Source: Escarpia spicata (lineage: Eukaryota; Annelida; Polychaeta; Sabellida; Siboglinidae). From it: DNA of 64,000 nt. The notes beneath the pieces are model-generated. The model was not told the origin of the DNA, did no database searches, and saw only the letters and a program-made list of their open reading frames with translations. This document shows positions 10,683 through 21,117 of this stretch, one piece after another (positions within the stretch are counted from its first letter, which is position 1; every line of letters starts with the position of its first letter). The stretch is from assembly GCA_963995525.1 (NCBI GenBank), contig OZ023206.1:74302372-74366371 (forward strand), in the 5' to 3' direction. The position numbers and the translations under genes are program-made.

Positions 10683-10830
10683 AGAACTTTCTTTTGTCTT
10701 GTACACGATTAAACTTTGCAAGACTCTGTATCAATGTCTAGTCCCTGGTTCTTGTAGTTATGGAGCGTGACATGTAAATACGTTTGTGTTGTTCACGAAT
10801 AAACTCTGCAAACCTTATCTTGTGTCTTTT
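10670..10830 (+). terminator. Duplicated 3' end with two poly(A) signals
   Basis: The segment 'GTGACCTGTAAA...CACGATTAAACTTTGCAA' (10672-10722) recurs as 'GTGACATGTAAA...CACGAATAAACTCTGCAA' (10767-10813). The first carries ATTAAA (10708-10713), the second AATAAA (10798-10803) followed by a T/G-rich stretch. The copy starts at the stop codon of the preceding frame, so the gene end and its poly(A) site were tandemly duplicated. Confidence 0.5.
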
Positions 10831-10895
10831 TTCATAGTGTAATGCAAAGCATATGTTGGGAACATTACTAATAGTTTTACACTTCACAACTAAAG

Positions 10896-10902
<7 letters not shown>

Positions 10903-10951
<49 letters not shown>

Positions 10952-11019
10952 TGGTTTAGGTGTGTGTGTGTGGTGGTGGTGTGGGAGTGTGTGTGTGTGT
11001 GTGTGTGCGTGTTGGTGGT

Positions 11020-11056
<37 letters not shown>

Positions 11057-11107
11057 GTGTGTGTGTGTGTGTGTGGTGTGGGAGTGTGTGTGTGTGTGTT
11101 TGTGTGT

Positions 11108-11191
<84 letters not shown>
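10903..11191. repeat. (GT)n microsatellite with GTGGTG interruptions
   Basis: About 290 bp of GT dinucleotides with a few GGTGGTGG interruptions. The Cys/Val open frames it creates on the plus strand are artefacts. Confidence 0.95.
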
Positions 11192-11194
<3 letters not shown>

Positions 11195-11207
11195 AACTAC
11201 TCCATGG

Positions 11208-11310
11208 TCGACACACTTCCGGGAATGTTAGAACTGTAGAGTCAGCCATTACAGTCACATGACTTTGGGTGTGACGGAACTTCTAGCGTAGCGCTTCATG
11301 TTTATAAATA
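11208..11310 (+). promoter_or_regulatory. Promoter module with TATA box for the zinc-finger stub
   Basis: GACACACTTCCGGGAATGTT (ETS-like TTCCGG), then a GTAGAGTCAGCCAT block and TAGCGTAGCG, then TTTATAAATACGC with TATAAATA at 11303-11310. The same GACACACTTCCGGGA...GTAGAG...GCCATGACAGTCAAG module is repeated without a TATA box at 13588-14040. The ATG follows at 11421. Confidence 0.5.
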
Positions 11311-11420
11311 CGCGGGTACCAGCTAACGGGAAACCAATTCACTAGTTGGAACTTATACTCAGACCGACGAGTTCCAAGAGACATTCCGTTCTTTACATTT
11401 GAACCGTAAACACCTACATC

Positions 11421-11525
11421 ATGAGCTTATTGCCTATTCTACCAGCTGTCAACAAGTCCACACCATCAGCGTTCCAGTGCCCAGATTGCAAAAGACATTT
11501 CTCAATATATGGTGTACATACATAG
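11421..11525 (+). pseudogene. Zinc-finger gene truncated by satellite
   Basis: After the TATA box the first ATG opens MSLLPILPAVNKSTPSAF then QCPDCKRHFSIYG and runs into the satellite, stopping after 34 residues. FQCPDCKRHFS is the first half of a C2H2 finger (C-x2-C-x3-F) whose histidine half is missing because CATACATAG repeats begin exactly there. No continuation of the finger is found beyond the satellite at 13480. It is either a gene broken by satellite growth or an incomplete gene copy. Confidence 0.5.
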
Positions 11526-13478
11526 AGACATACATAGACACATACATAGAGACAGACATATATACATACATAGAGACAGACATATATATATATATAGATA
11601 GAGACATACATAGACATATACATAGACAGATACATAGATATACATAATAACATACATAGAGACCTACATAGAGACCTACATAGATACCTACATAGAGACA
11701 GACATATATATATATATATACATACATAGAGATATACATATAGACATACATAGAGATATACATAGCTACATACATAGAGATATACGTAGAGACAGACATA
11801 GATACATACATAGAGACATATATAAATATATACATACAGACATACATAGAGATATACATAGATACATACATAGAGATATACATAGAGACAGACATAGGTA
11901 CATACATAGAGACATACATAGATACATACATAGGGACAGACATAGATACATACATATATACATACTTAGATACATACATAAGACAGACATGAATACACAC
12001 ATAGAGACATACATAGATACATACTTAGATACATACATAGATACATACATAGAGACAGACATAGATACATACATAGTGACAGACATAGAGGTATACATAG
12101 ATACATACATAGAAATATACATAGATACATACATAGGTACACACATAGTTACATACATAGAGACATACATATATATATTCTTAGACACATACATAGATAC
12201 ATACATAGGTACATACATAGAGACATATATACAGACAAACATATATACATACATATATACACACTTAGATATATACATAGATAGATACATAGAGATATAC
12301 ATAGAGTCAGACATAGGTACATACATGGATATATACATAGATACATATATAGAGATATATATAGAGTCAGGCATAGGTACATACATAGATATATGCATAT
12401 ATACACTTAGATACATACATAGAGAGAGACATAGGTACATACATAGAGGCATACATAGATACATACATAGAGACCTACATAGATACATACATAGAGACAT
12501 ATATAGATACATACATACTGACAGACATAGAGATATACATAGATTATACATATATATATACATAGATACATACATAGATATATACATAGAGTCAGACATA
12601 GAGACATGCATAGATATATACTTAGCTACATACATAGAGAGAGACATAGGCACATACATAGATACATACATAGATACATACATTGAGACAGATATAGATA
12701 CATACATAAAGAGAGACATATACACACATAGAGACATACATATATACATACATAGAGATATACATAGATACATATATAGAGACATACATAGATACATACA
12801 TACTGAGATACATAGAGATATACATAGATATATCAATAGAGATATACATGGAGACAGACGTAGGTACGTACATAGATACATACATAGAGACATACATAGA
12901 TACATACTTAGATATATATAGAGAGACAGACGTAGGTACGTACACAGATACATACTTAGATACATACATAGAGACAGACATAGGTACATACGTAGATACA
13001 GACATATATATATACATAGATATATACATAGAAATATACATAGAGAAAGGCATGAGTACATACATATATACATACATAGAGACATACATAGATACATACT
13101 TAAATACATACTTAGAGACAGACGTAGGTACATACGTAGATACATACATAGATACATACGTAGAGACCTACATGGGTATATACATAGAGACATACATAGA
13201 CACATACATAGAGACATATATATATATACATACATAGAGACAGACATAGAGATATACATATATACATACATAGACATATACATAGATACATACATAGATA
13301 TATATACAAAGGTACATACATAGAGACATACATAGAGACCTACATAGATTCATACATAGAGACATACATATATATATGTATGTATGTACGTATGTCTCTA
13401 TGTATGTACCTATGTCTATATATACATAGTGTCAGACATAGGTACATACATAGAGACATACGTACATACATACATAGA
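11511..13478. repeat. CATACATAGA-type satellite, about 2 kb
   Basis: Degenerate array built of CATACATAGA, GACATACATAGATA and variants (GAGATATACATAG, GACAGACATAG), mixing 8-12 bp units. Because stops are absent in several frames it produces very long open frames on both strands (over 500 codons on the minus strand) made of Tyr/Met/Ser/Val/Cys; these are spurious. At about 13374-13420 a short stretch reverses to TATGTATGTACGTATG, giving a local palindrome. Confidence 0.95.
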
Positions 13479-13506
13479 GACATACAAAACAGTATGAGAC
13501 AGGCGA

Positions 13507-14040
13507 CATTCGACGTCACTCAACGGACACCAATGTAATTAGTCAGAGTATTGCCATCTACCGGCCATGATAGGTCTCTATTCGTTGACACACTTCCGGG
13601 AGTATCGGAAGCGTAGAGGCCGCCATGACAGTCAAGTAACATCCGATGCGACGTCACTTCCGACGTAGCACCCCTAGTAAAGGCTGCCATAGCAAGCGAA
13701 TTTGAAAACTGCTACGATCGAAAACGACTATGTCAATAACATGTAAGGACAACTACCTGACAGGACTTCATTCAAAGAGGTGACCATCATGGTTCCCGAC
13801 GCCACTCAATGGACACCAATGTAATTAGTCAGAGTATTGCCATCTACCGGCCATGATAGATCTCTATTCGTTGACACACATATTAGTTGGGAATAGCGGA
13901 AGCGTAGAGTCCGCCATGACAGTCAAGTAACTTCCGGTGCGACGTCACTTCCGACGTAGCGTCCCTAGTAGAGGCTGCCATGACAGTCAAGTAACTTCCG
14001 GTATGACGTTACTTCCGGCGTAGCGCCCCCTAGTGGATAG
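13507..14040. promoter_or_regulatory. Tandemly duplicated promoter-like modules
   Basis: A ~290 bp unit is repeated: ACACCAATGTAATTAGTCAG and the following bases at 13528 and 13811, then CATTCGTTGACACAC-type sequence, then GCGTAGAG and GCCATGACAGTCAAGTAAC, then ACTTCCGGTGCGACGTCAC and GACGTAGC. The last part recurs a third time at 13977-14025. Motifs visible are ETS (ACTTCCGG) and CRE-like half sites (ACGTCA). The same module with a TATA box precedes the zinc-finger stub at 11208. No gene start was found directly downstream. Confidence 0.5.
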
Positions 14041-14078
14041 GTGAAGTACTACCCTACACGATGGCGCCATCTAGCGGG
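13551..14078 (-). promoter_or_regulatory. Four CTCF-like motifs in one orientation
   Basis: On the minus strand: GGCCGGTAGATGGCAA (13551-13566 and again 13837-13852), CCACTAGGGGGCGC (14023-14036) and CCCGCTAGATGGCGCC (14063-14078). The third fits the CTCF core CCASYAGRKGGCRS at every position; the others match the AGATGGC form with one or two differences. All point the same way. CTCF is present in most bilaterian animals; binding here is inference. Confidence 0.4.
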
Positions 14079-14119
14079 TAAAAATATATAATTATGGTTA
14101 GATACAGACAAAAAGTTGG

Positions 14120-14206
14120 GGTTAACCTCGCGAAAATTGAAAAATTTTCTGAAAATGTTTTGTTTTTGTCCCAGAGGGACAAAACATCAAATTTTCGCGA
14201 GGTTAT
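14120..14206. repeat. Stem-loop with GTTAACCTCGCGAAAATT arms
   Basis: GGTTAACCTCGCGAAAATTGA at the left pairs with TCAAATTTTCGCGAGGTTATCC at the right, with a second inner pairing (GTCCC/GGGAC). Looks like a very short MITE or palindromic element. It directly abuts the left arm of the 14.2-19.2 kb inverted repeat. Confidence 0.6.
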
Positions 14207-15216
14207 CCAGGTAAATATATATAGATGTTTCCTTTCTATCCATGCTTGTTAATATTCTATCAGTTAATTCGAGAGCTGCAAATTCAGGTGAATGGTCCTT
14301 ACATCATTTTATATTTTAAAGGGACAGTCGCACAGCAGAAATCAACTTTTGGATTGAACCGTTAAATGTTTACAAGAAACAACGCGCTGTCACTCAAATC
14401 CCCGAATTGCGAGCTCGAAACATTCTGTGGAAGGTTGTGACCCGACGTGGGCCGAGCTTCAGATGTCAATAGTACGCTGTCATCATGGCTTCCATGGCGC
14501 AGAACGACGATTCATCGACTGATGTAAGTTGAACAATGAAATGTCATAAATATTCCATTTGTCACTGTTTTTATTAAATGAACTTTGTTTGAGATAGTGT
14601 TACTGCTACGACTGTTATTAAGCAAACGCGTGTCCGTCAACGAAAGTCTATTATTTGCACTTTTGTTTTGTTCGTCAATATCGAGTACACTGACCGATCA
14701 ACAGTGACAACACGAACTCGAAGCCGAAGGGTACTACAATTAACACTGTCATCTAATACCAGTATGACTAGTTTCGTGGCTGCTGTCTATTGGTTAACAT
14801 TATATCATATTATGAGTGTTGTATTCGTTTTCTTGAAATCGGTAGCATAACTTCATTTGAATGCATTCGTTACGATTCCTTCTTTGCGGGATAAGCCTAC
14901 AACGTCGACTCACACGACGACTGGCAAATCATAGTGTATAACAACCAGCTGTAGCCGACGCTCGTAGCGTGTTTGATTTTGTTTGGGGGATGCGCTTTTC
15001 ACTGACTGGGACATTTCTTGCCGCGTTAGTTGACGAGGTTGTGTTGTGCTGGTCGTAGGGGTGATCTCCGACGTCTTTATTTTACTGGCATTACTGGCTT
15101 ACAACAGTGACGAAATAAAAGTAAATAAGACAGTATATTTACTTTTCTTTTGTAATGTGCGTGCGTCAATGGTTCAAGGTTTATGGCAGTAAAAGCACGT
15201 TTTCTAAAGTATTCCA
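14207..15216. repeat. Left arm of the 14.2-19.2 kb inverted repeat
   Basis: Starts CCAGGTAAATATATAT and ends GGCAGTAAAAGCACGTTTTC then TAAAGTATT. It is the reverse complement of 18121-19201, with about 60 bp missing near 14335 (the right arm has extra sequence between GGGCAGTCGCA and GAAATCAAC). It carries a copy of the first exon of the P2X7-domain gene, and its outer ~90 bp are LINE sequence. Confidence 0.85.
14485..14523 (+). pseudogene. Inverted copy of first exon of the P2X7-domain gene
   Basis: Reads MASMAQNDDSSTD followed by a canonical GTAAGT donor. The right-arm copy (18813-18842, minus) has lost the first ATG and carries GCAAGT. No downstream exons exist in this orientation, so this is an orphan first exon. 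Confidence 0.5.
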
Positions 15217-15991
15217 GCTCACCAAATCTCCTGCAAGGTTTCTACAACCACTGGATATCTGCCTAAATAGTAATTGGGTTCAAATTGTACAGTATTTTAA
15301 CACATTAACTAATATATACAATCTTCACGAAACTGTCTACTTAATATTTTATTTCCAGGTGTTTCTTCACTGACATGTATGTAGTCTTCACTAAATATGT
15401 CAATATTTTACTTCCATCATAACCCTTAATGATCTGTGATTATGATTCACCAAAAAACATTCCATTAATAATCACAAACTCAAAATATATTTTTAAGTTC
15501 ACAACATCTTACAAAACATGCCAAACGCATAATAGTAAATTAATAAAATGTACTGTCTATTACAAAAATGTATATAATTATCTATACAAGACACCTTTAA
15601 AAATAACCAAACAATTATGATTATTTTCAATAGTTTTACCGAAATGTCCTATTACCGAAATGTCCTGTTAACAAAATGTATGTTGCCCAACTGTCCATGG
15701 CCAAAGTGTCCTTTACCAAAACGTCATGGATTCAGGTCAAACACACATATATGATATGACTTTGTTTGCCAAAAAATATATACTATTTAGGTAGTAACAA
15801 ATATGTAATTTCAGAAAATGGTGTTACAAATCGTACTGGGGTGTATGAGAGGAAGAAGGAGGTCAGTAATACAAATTTGTGGGAATAAGACATGGTTTGT
15901 TGGAAGTCATGATGATCCCAAAAGATGTGGGATAGAGAGATTCACACCCTTGTCACACCACCCTCACATCTTATAAAAGTACACATCTCAC
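15217..15991. other. Spacer of the inverted repeat, no gene seen
   Basis: AT-rich. At 15640-15740 there are imperfect repeats of ACCGAAATGTCCT, CCAACTGTCC, CCAAAGTGTCC and CCAAAACGTC. The next exon expected for the P2X7-domain gene (minus strand) was not found here. Confidence 0.5.
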
Positions 15992-18842
15992 CGGTCGCAG
16001 GCTGATGCATTTGTCTGGGCGCATGTTGCAGCACAGCCGCTCTACATCTGTTGCCATTTCTCGGCAGTGCCCGTATGAGCACCAGCTCAGAGCGCCACCC
16101 CCCACTGGTCCTTGTTCGGTGCCTCTCAAGACATCAAGCAAAAAGCCTGGCTCCCGCAGCACCATCTTCAGTAGCAGCGTTGTCTTTGCCTGCCCCTCAT
16201 CCAGTTCGTTATCCAGTTCGTTAATCTCAGCCTAGAAGGATTGCAAAAGGCAATATCATATAACTAAATATTAACATTATGGTTATTTAATACCCACTAT
16301 GTTGGTGTGCATGTTAGATGTTCAAACAAAATAGAGTACCTGCTTTTTTATTGTAAATCCTGCTCACATTCTGCAATGTAGCATGTTTTTGATAACACCA
16401 GGCAAATTATGTGTGTGTGTGTATGTATGTGTGTGCACGTGTGTGCATGCATGTGTATGTGTGGATTACATTATATACGGGTCATGTCTAAAGGAAATGT
16501 CTATTTTGCAGTGCATTTGGAATAATACAGTGTAAATTATTATTTCTGTGTTTGTGTATGTTTTTGATCAAAATTGGTTGATTATGTAACTTATTTTTTT
16601 TAAAAGCATAGTTCACTGTTTCAAACTTGGTACCTCGGCATATTCTATGACGTCATGTACCTGCACAGCATTTGGATCATAACATGAATATAAAATCTTT
16701 ACCCTAAATATTGTGTAGCTTGTATTTATAATTGTTATTAAAAATGTGCACTGTGATAAAAATATTTACCTGCAGTTGCTCCTGTCTCTGATTGCGTAAC
16801 CTCGCCATGCGAGCGCAGTCAGTCCTGTTCAGTGACCGTGATAGCTGCCTCAATCTTCTGCCACGCCCTCTCCCCACACCCCTTCCTCTTGCTGCAGCAT
16901 GTCCTTTAAATGCCCCTCTTCCTCTCATTCCACGTCTTTCTCCCACTGCAGCTGTTTCCCTGGAACCATTAAAACTCTGGGAAAACAGATAATGTGATAT
17001 GGTAAATAATTTGTGTATATATAACAATAACATTTATTACGTGTACTTTGTGTACTTAGTCAACATACAATGATTGACAGTGCATGGCAATACTTTGTGT
17101 ACTGAGTCATCATGCAGTGATTGACAGTGCATGACAATACTTTGTGTACTGAGCCACCATGCAGTGATTGACAGTGCATGGCAATACTTTGTGTACTGAG
17201 TCACCATGCAATGATTGACAGTGCATGGCAATACTTTGTGTACTGAGTCACCATGCAGTGATTGACAGTGCATGGCAATACTTTGTGTACTTAGTCACCA
17301 TGCAGTGATTGACAGTGCATGGCAAAACTTTGTGTACTTAGTCATCATGCAATGATTGACAGTGAATGGCAATACTTTGTGTACTGAGTCACCATGCAGT
17401 GATTGACAGTGCATGGCAATACTTTGTGTACTTAGTCACCATGCAGTTGTTGACAGTGCATGGCAATACTTTGTGTACTGAGTCACCATGCAGTGATTGA
17501 CAGTGCATGGCAATACTTTGTGTACTGAGTCACCATGCAATGATTGACAGTGCATGGCAATACTTTGTGTACTTAGTCACCATGCAGTGATTGACAGTGC
17601 ATGGCAATACTTTGTGTACTGAGTCACCATGCAATGATTGACAGTGCATGGCAATACTTTGTGTACTGAGTCACCATGCAGTGATTGACAGTGCATGGCA
17701 ATACTTTGTGTACTTAGTCATCATGCAATGATTGACAGTGAATGGCAATACTTTGTGTACTGAGTCACCATGCAGTGATTGACAGTGCATGGCAATACTT
17801 TGTGTACTTAGTCACCATGCAGTGGTTGACAGTGCATGGCAATACTTTGTGTACTGAGTCACCATGCAGTGATTGACAGTGCATGGCAATACTTTGTGTA
17901 CTGAGTCACCATGCAATGATTGACAGTGCATGGCAATACTTTGTGTACTGAGTCACCATGCAGTGATTGACAGTGCATGGCAATACTGTGTGTACTGAGT
18001 CACCATGCAGTGATTGACAGTGCATGGCAATACTTTGTGTACTTAGTCAACATACAATGATTGACAGTGCATGGCAATACTTTGTGTTCTTAGTCAACAT
18101 ACAATGATTGACAGTGCATGGCAATACTTTAGAAAACGTGCTTTTACTGCCATAAACCTTGTAACATTGACGCACGCACATTACAGAAGAAAAGTAAATA
18201 TACTGTCTTATTTACTTTTATTTCATCACGGTTGTAAGCCAGTAAGGCCAGTAAAATCAACCCGTCGGAGATCACCCCTACGACCCGCACAATTTTCAAC
18301 ACAACCTCGTCAACTAACGCGGCAAGAAATGTCCCAGTCACTGAAAAGCGCATCCCCTAAACAAAATCAAACACGCTACGAGCGTGGGCTACAGCTGGTT
18401 GTTATACACTATGATTCGCCAGTTGTCGTGTGAGTCGACGTTGTAGGCAAAGAAGGAATCGTAACGAATGCATTCAAATGAAGTTATGCTACCAATTTCA
18501 AGAAAACGAGTACACACACTCATAATATGATATAATGTTAATCAATAGACAGCAGACACGAAACTAGTCATACTGGTATTAGATGATAGTGTCAATTGTA
18601 GGACCCTTCGGCTTCGAGTTCTTGTTGTCACTGTTGATCGGGCGGTATACTCGATATTGACGGACAAAACAAAAGTGCTAATAATAGACTTTCGTTGACG
18701 GACACGCGTTTGCTTTATAACAGTCGTAGCAGTAACACGATCTCAAACAAAGTTCATTTAATAAAAAACAGTGACAAATGGAATATTTATGACATTTCAT
18801 TGTTCAACTTGCATCATTCGATGAATCGTCGTTCTGCGCCAT
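15992..18842 (-). CDS. P2X7-type zinc-domain gene, 5' three exons (gene B1)
   Basis: Three minus-strand exons join in phase: 18842-18813 (MAQNDDSSND, with an unusual GC donor), 16976-16770 (69 residues rich in Arg-Gly: MRGRGAF, ARGRGVGRGRGRRL, then a basic helix to QEQLQ) and 16231-15992 (AEINELDNELDEGQAKTTLL ... LSWCSYGHCREMATDVERLC CNM...CIS). The third holds the diagnostic W-C-x-x-G-x-C-x10-C-C zinc-binding start of the P2X7 C-terminal ('ballast') domain family, preceded by the helix ('LLLKMVLREPGFLLDVL') usual in invertebrate P2X7-like soluble proteins. Transmembrane P2X channel parts are absent, as in most of these paralogues. The 3' half (YRQF...FPSADGxYTGF) is missing, so the gene is incomplete. 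The 47-bp array fills intron 1. Confidence 0.6.
16411..16462. repeat. GT/GTAT microsatellite
   Basis: Short run of GTGTGTGT/GTATGTATGT variants within an intron of the P2X7-domain gene. Confidence 0.8.
17042..18130. repeat. 47-bp minisatellite, about 23 copies, with AP-1-like sites
   Basis: Unit begins ACTTTGTGTACTGAGTCACC and continues ATGCAGTGATTGACAGTGCA then TGGCAAT (47 bp). Most units contain TGAGTCA, a perfect AP-1/TRE site; some have TTAGTCA or TCATC variants arranged in higher-order blocks. The array ends exactly at the inner edge of the right inverted-repeat arm (ACTTTAGAAAACG). Confidence 0.9.
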
Positions 18843-19201
18843 GGAAGCCACGATGAGAGCGTACTATTGACATCTGAAGCTCGGCCAACGTCTGTTCACA
18901 ACCTTCCACATAATTTTTTTAGCTCGCAATTCGGGGATTTGAGTGACAGCGCTTTGTTTCTTGTAAACATTTAACGGTTCAATCCAAAAGTTGATTTCTG
19001 CTTCGTTAAAAACATCTTTGGGCAGCCAGGTCGCTATAATAGATATAATGCATTCTGTATAACACGATTTTGCCACGAAATGCGACTGCCCCTTTAAAAG
19101 ACAAACTGATGTAAGGACCATTCAACTGAATTTGCCGCTCTCGAATTAATTGATATAATATTAACAAGCATGTAAGTAAGGAAATATATATATTTACCTG
19201 G
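18121..19201. repeat. Right arm of the 14.2-19.2 kb inverted repeat
   Basis: Reverse complement of 14207-15216. Contains the gene B1 first exon (18842-18813, minus) and, at its outer end, LINE sequence that continues without a break into 19202-19740. The arm boundary therefore lies inside an older LINE. Spacer between arms is about 2.9 kb. Confidence 0.85.
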
Positions 19202-19740
19202 ACCTTTCAAAAATATTTGATGCCCTGGACCACTCAATATTAATAGATAAGTTTAGTTTTATTGCATGAAACAAGTAGCCCGAGATCTGATCAAAATATA
19301 TTTAAAAAACATACACAAAATCAGTAGACATTGAAGAAACCCAAATGAAATACTTAATATCTCAATAGATGCACATCAAGGATCAATTCTAGTCCCTTGT
19401 TATTCTTAGTCTACATTAATGACTGTGTCCAATCTAGTCAAAAGTTCAACTATATTATGTATGCTGATGACACGACCCTCTCGTGTACTCTAGATTATTT
19501 TGTACATTGTCAAAATAATGAAATCGTGGAATCTCTAATCAACATATGCGACTAAATCAAAATATATAATTTTCAAATAACACAAACATTGATAGAGTAG
19601 ATAAGTTCAATTTCCTAGGCCTAAGTGCATTAATGAATAATTAAACAGGCAAAGTCATATCGAGAAAATCTCAAATAGATGCTCCAAGACTACAGGTATC
19701 CTAACTTCCTGGATTTTGTTTAGGACAATTCTGAAGATAT
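19110..19740 (+). pseudogene. LINE reverse-transcriptase fragment (family X)
   Basis: Pieces in several frames: HSTEF then LELIDIILTSM, LDLSKIFDALDHSIL (RT motif A), QGSIL (motif B), LVYINDCVQSSQKFNYIMYADDTTLS (motif C; YADD intact), VDKFNFLGL and a tail IEKISNRCSKTTG-like. This is the palm domain of a jockey/CR1-type non-LTR retrotransposon broken by frameshifts. A sister fragment is at 52385-53245. Confidence 0.75.
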
Positions 19741-19755
19741 TTAGTAAATTGCTCT

Positions 19756-20349
19756 TTATGTTGAGGGATTGCATTTGCTTGGTTTGAACCAACATTCGTA
19801 AAAAACACTAAATAATATATTCGAAATTTTATGAGGGTCCTTAATTATATCGTTATTATATTTAAAGTGCGACGAAATGCCTGATTTATCGTTGTTTTTC
19901 CCAATCATGGTTCTAAGTAATTTCCAAGTTCTTTTAGAGTCGTCCTTGAATGTTTTTAACTCATTCGCATAGTATGTTGTTTTGGCAATTTGTTTCAGTT
20001 TATTATGCATATTTCTATAATGTACATAACGGATATAAGTAGAATGTGTCTTAGATTTGCCTATACATTTCCTATAGAGTTTGTTTGATGTCACTGACGA
20101 TTTGAATAGACCATTAGTCATCCACTTATTCTGTATTACGTATTTGGGATTAACTTTAGCAATTTTCTCCGGCGCGAATGTTTGAATAACATAGTTAAGT
20201 TTGTTAGTGAATTCCCTGAAGGCATTATCTGTATCTAACTGGTGTAAATACGTCCAAGCAATTTCGCGTAGTGTAGATGTTATATGACCAATGGATTTGT
20301 CAGACATAGGTCTATGTTTGAATATTAACGGCTCATTTGATTTTGACAA
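19756..20349 (-). pseudogene. LINE ORF2 linker region between endonuclease and RT (family Y)
   Basis: A 197-residue open frame with the features of the segment linking EN and RT in jockey/CR1-like ORF2: FAPEKIAKVNPKYVIQNKWM, then KLYRKCIGKSKTHSTYIRYV, then TTYYANELKTFKDDSKRTWK followed by LLRTMIGKN. It lacks the RT. It belongs with the EN domain at 21118-21873 on the same strand; about 790 bp of foreign sequence now separates them. Confidence 0.7.
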
Positions 20350-21117
20350 GGCTTCTGCTTGACAATTAAACAGAATATATGAAGGTATGAACGCAGAGCA
20401 TACTGTATTTTATGCAATGGCCAATGCAGAACTAGTGCGGCTGAGGCGATAATTACTTCCAGCTGTTTGGCTTAATAAAACCGCCCAGCGCTTTCAGCCA
20501 ATCATGACATATCAGGATTAGGCCCCAGCCTACGATTTGGATTAACGGTTAAGCCGCCACTTCCGCGTTAGCTATCTGTGTGTCATGTCGTGTATATCAT
20601 GATACTTCTAAATCCGCCCTCCTCCCTACCTTTTTGCCTAGGCACGTTTAGTTAAACAACTATTGTACACCGTTGGTAGAAAAAGAAGTTGAAAAATGTC
20701 GCAACGCTTTCCCAAATTTCGGAGTGAACACAGGGCATATCCCAAATTCTTGAATGTGTTGGGTTTTGGTGCGTCGACAGGCTTTTTGTTTTTCAAACGG
20801 TATATATTTTTCCTTATGTTTATACAGGATAAGCGGGATGGGCCCAACTTTTTGTAATTGCATATGTCTATTGGTGGTGGAATGTTTGTATTGTTTGCTT
20901 AGGTTTATATTCATAGTGGTTTTATACCTCTATAGCGACAAATAATGTATGTCTGTATATTGTCGTCATGTTGTAGGAATGTGTGCCTGAGAAACTTTGA
21001 TGGGGCTGTACAATGGTTCAGTTTCCAATCTGGTTTGCATGTTAGACATCACATTACTACTATCTTTATGCCCAAAAGTGGCTGCATTAGAAGCAATCCA
21101 CTTTCCAATAAAAAACG
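20350..21117. other. Insertion inside LINE Y, unidentified
   Basis: Sits where the LINE linker should directly follow the endonuclease. The minus strand carries an open frame 20638-20914 ending YNSCLTKRA with a segment (NIYRLKNKKPVDAPKPNTF, then YALCSLRNLGKR) that resembles the region just before the EN domain of related LINEs, so part may be a second LINE 5' fragment. No clear terminal repeats were seen. Confidence 0.4.

Noticed and set aside
10853..11239. Cys/Val-rich frames over the GT repeat
   Set aside because: Simple dinucleotide repeat; no coding meaning.
11449..13365. Very long open frames on both strands, up to over 500 codons, of Tyr/Met/Ser/Val/Cys
   Set aside because: They are by-products of the CATACATAGA satellite, which lacks stop codons in several frames; composition and repetition show no protein signal.
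17042..18130. CRISPR-like array
   Set aside because: Units are contiguous 47-bp tandem copies with no unique spacers, and the genome is animal.
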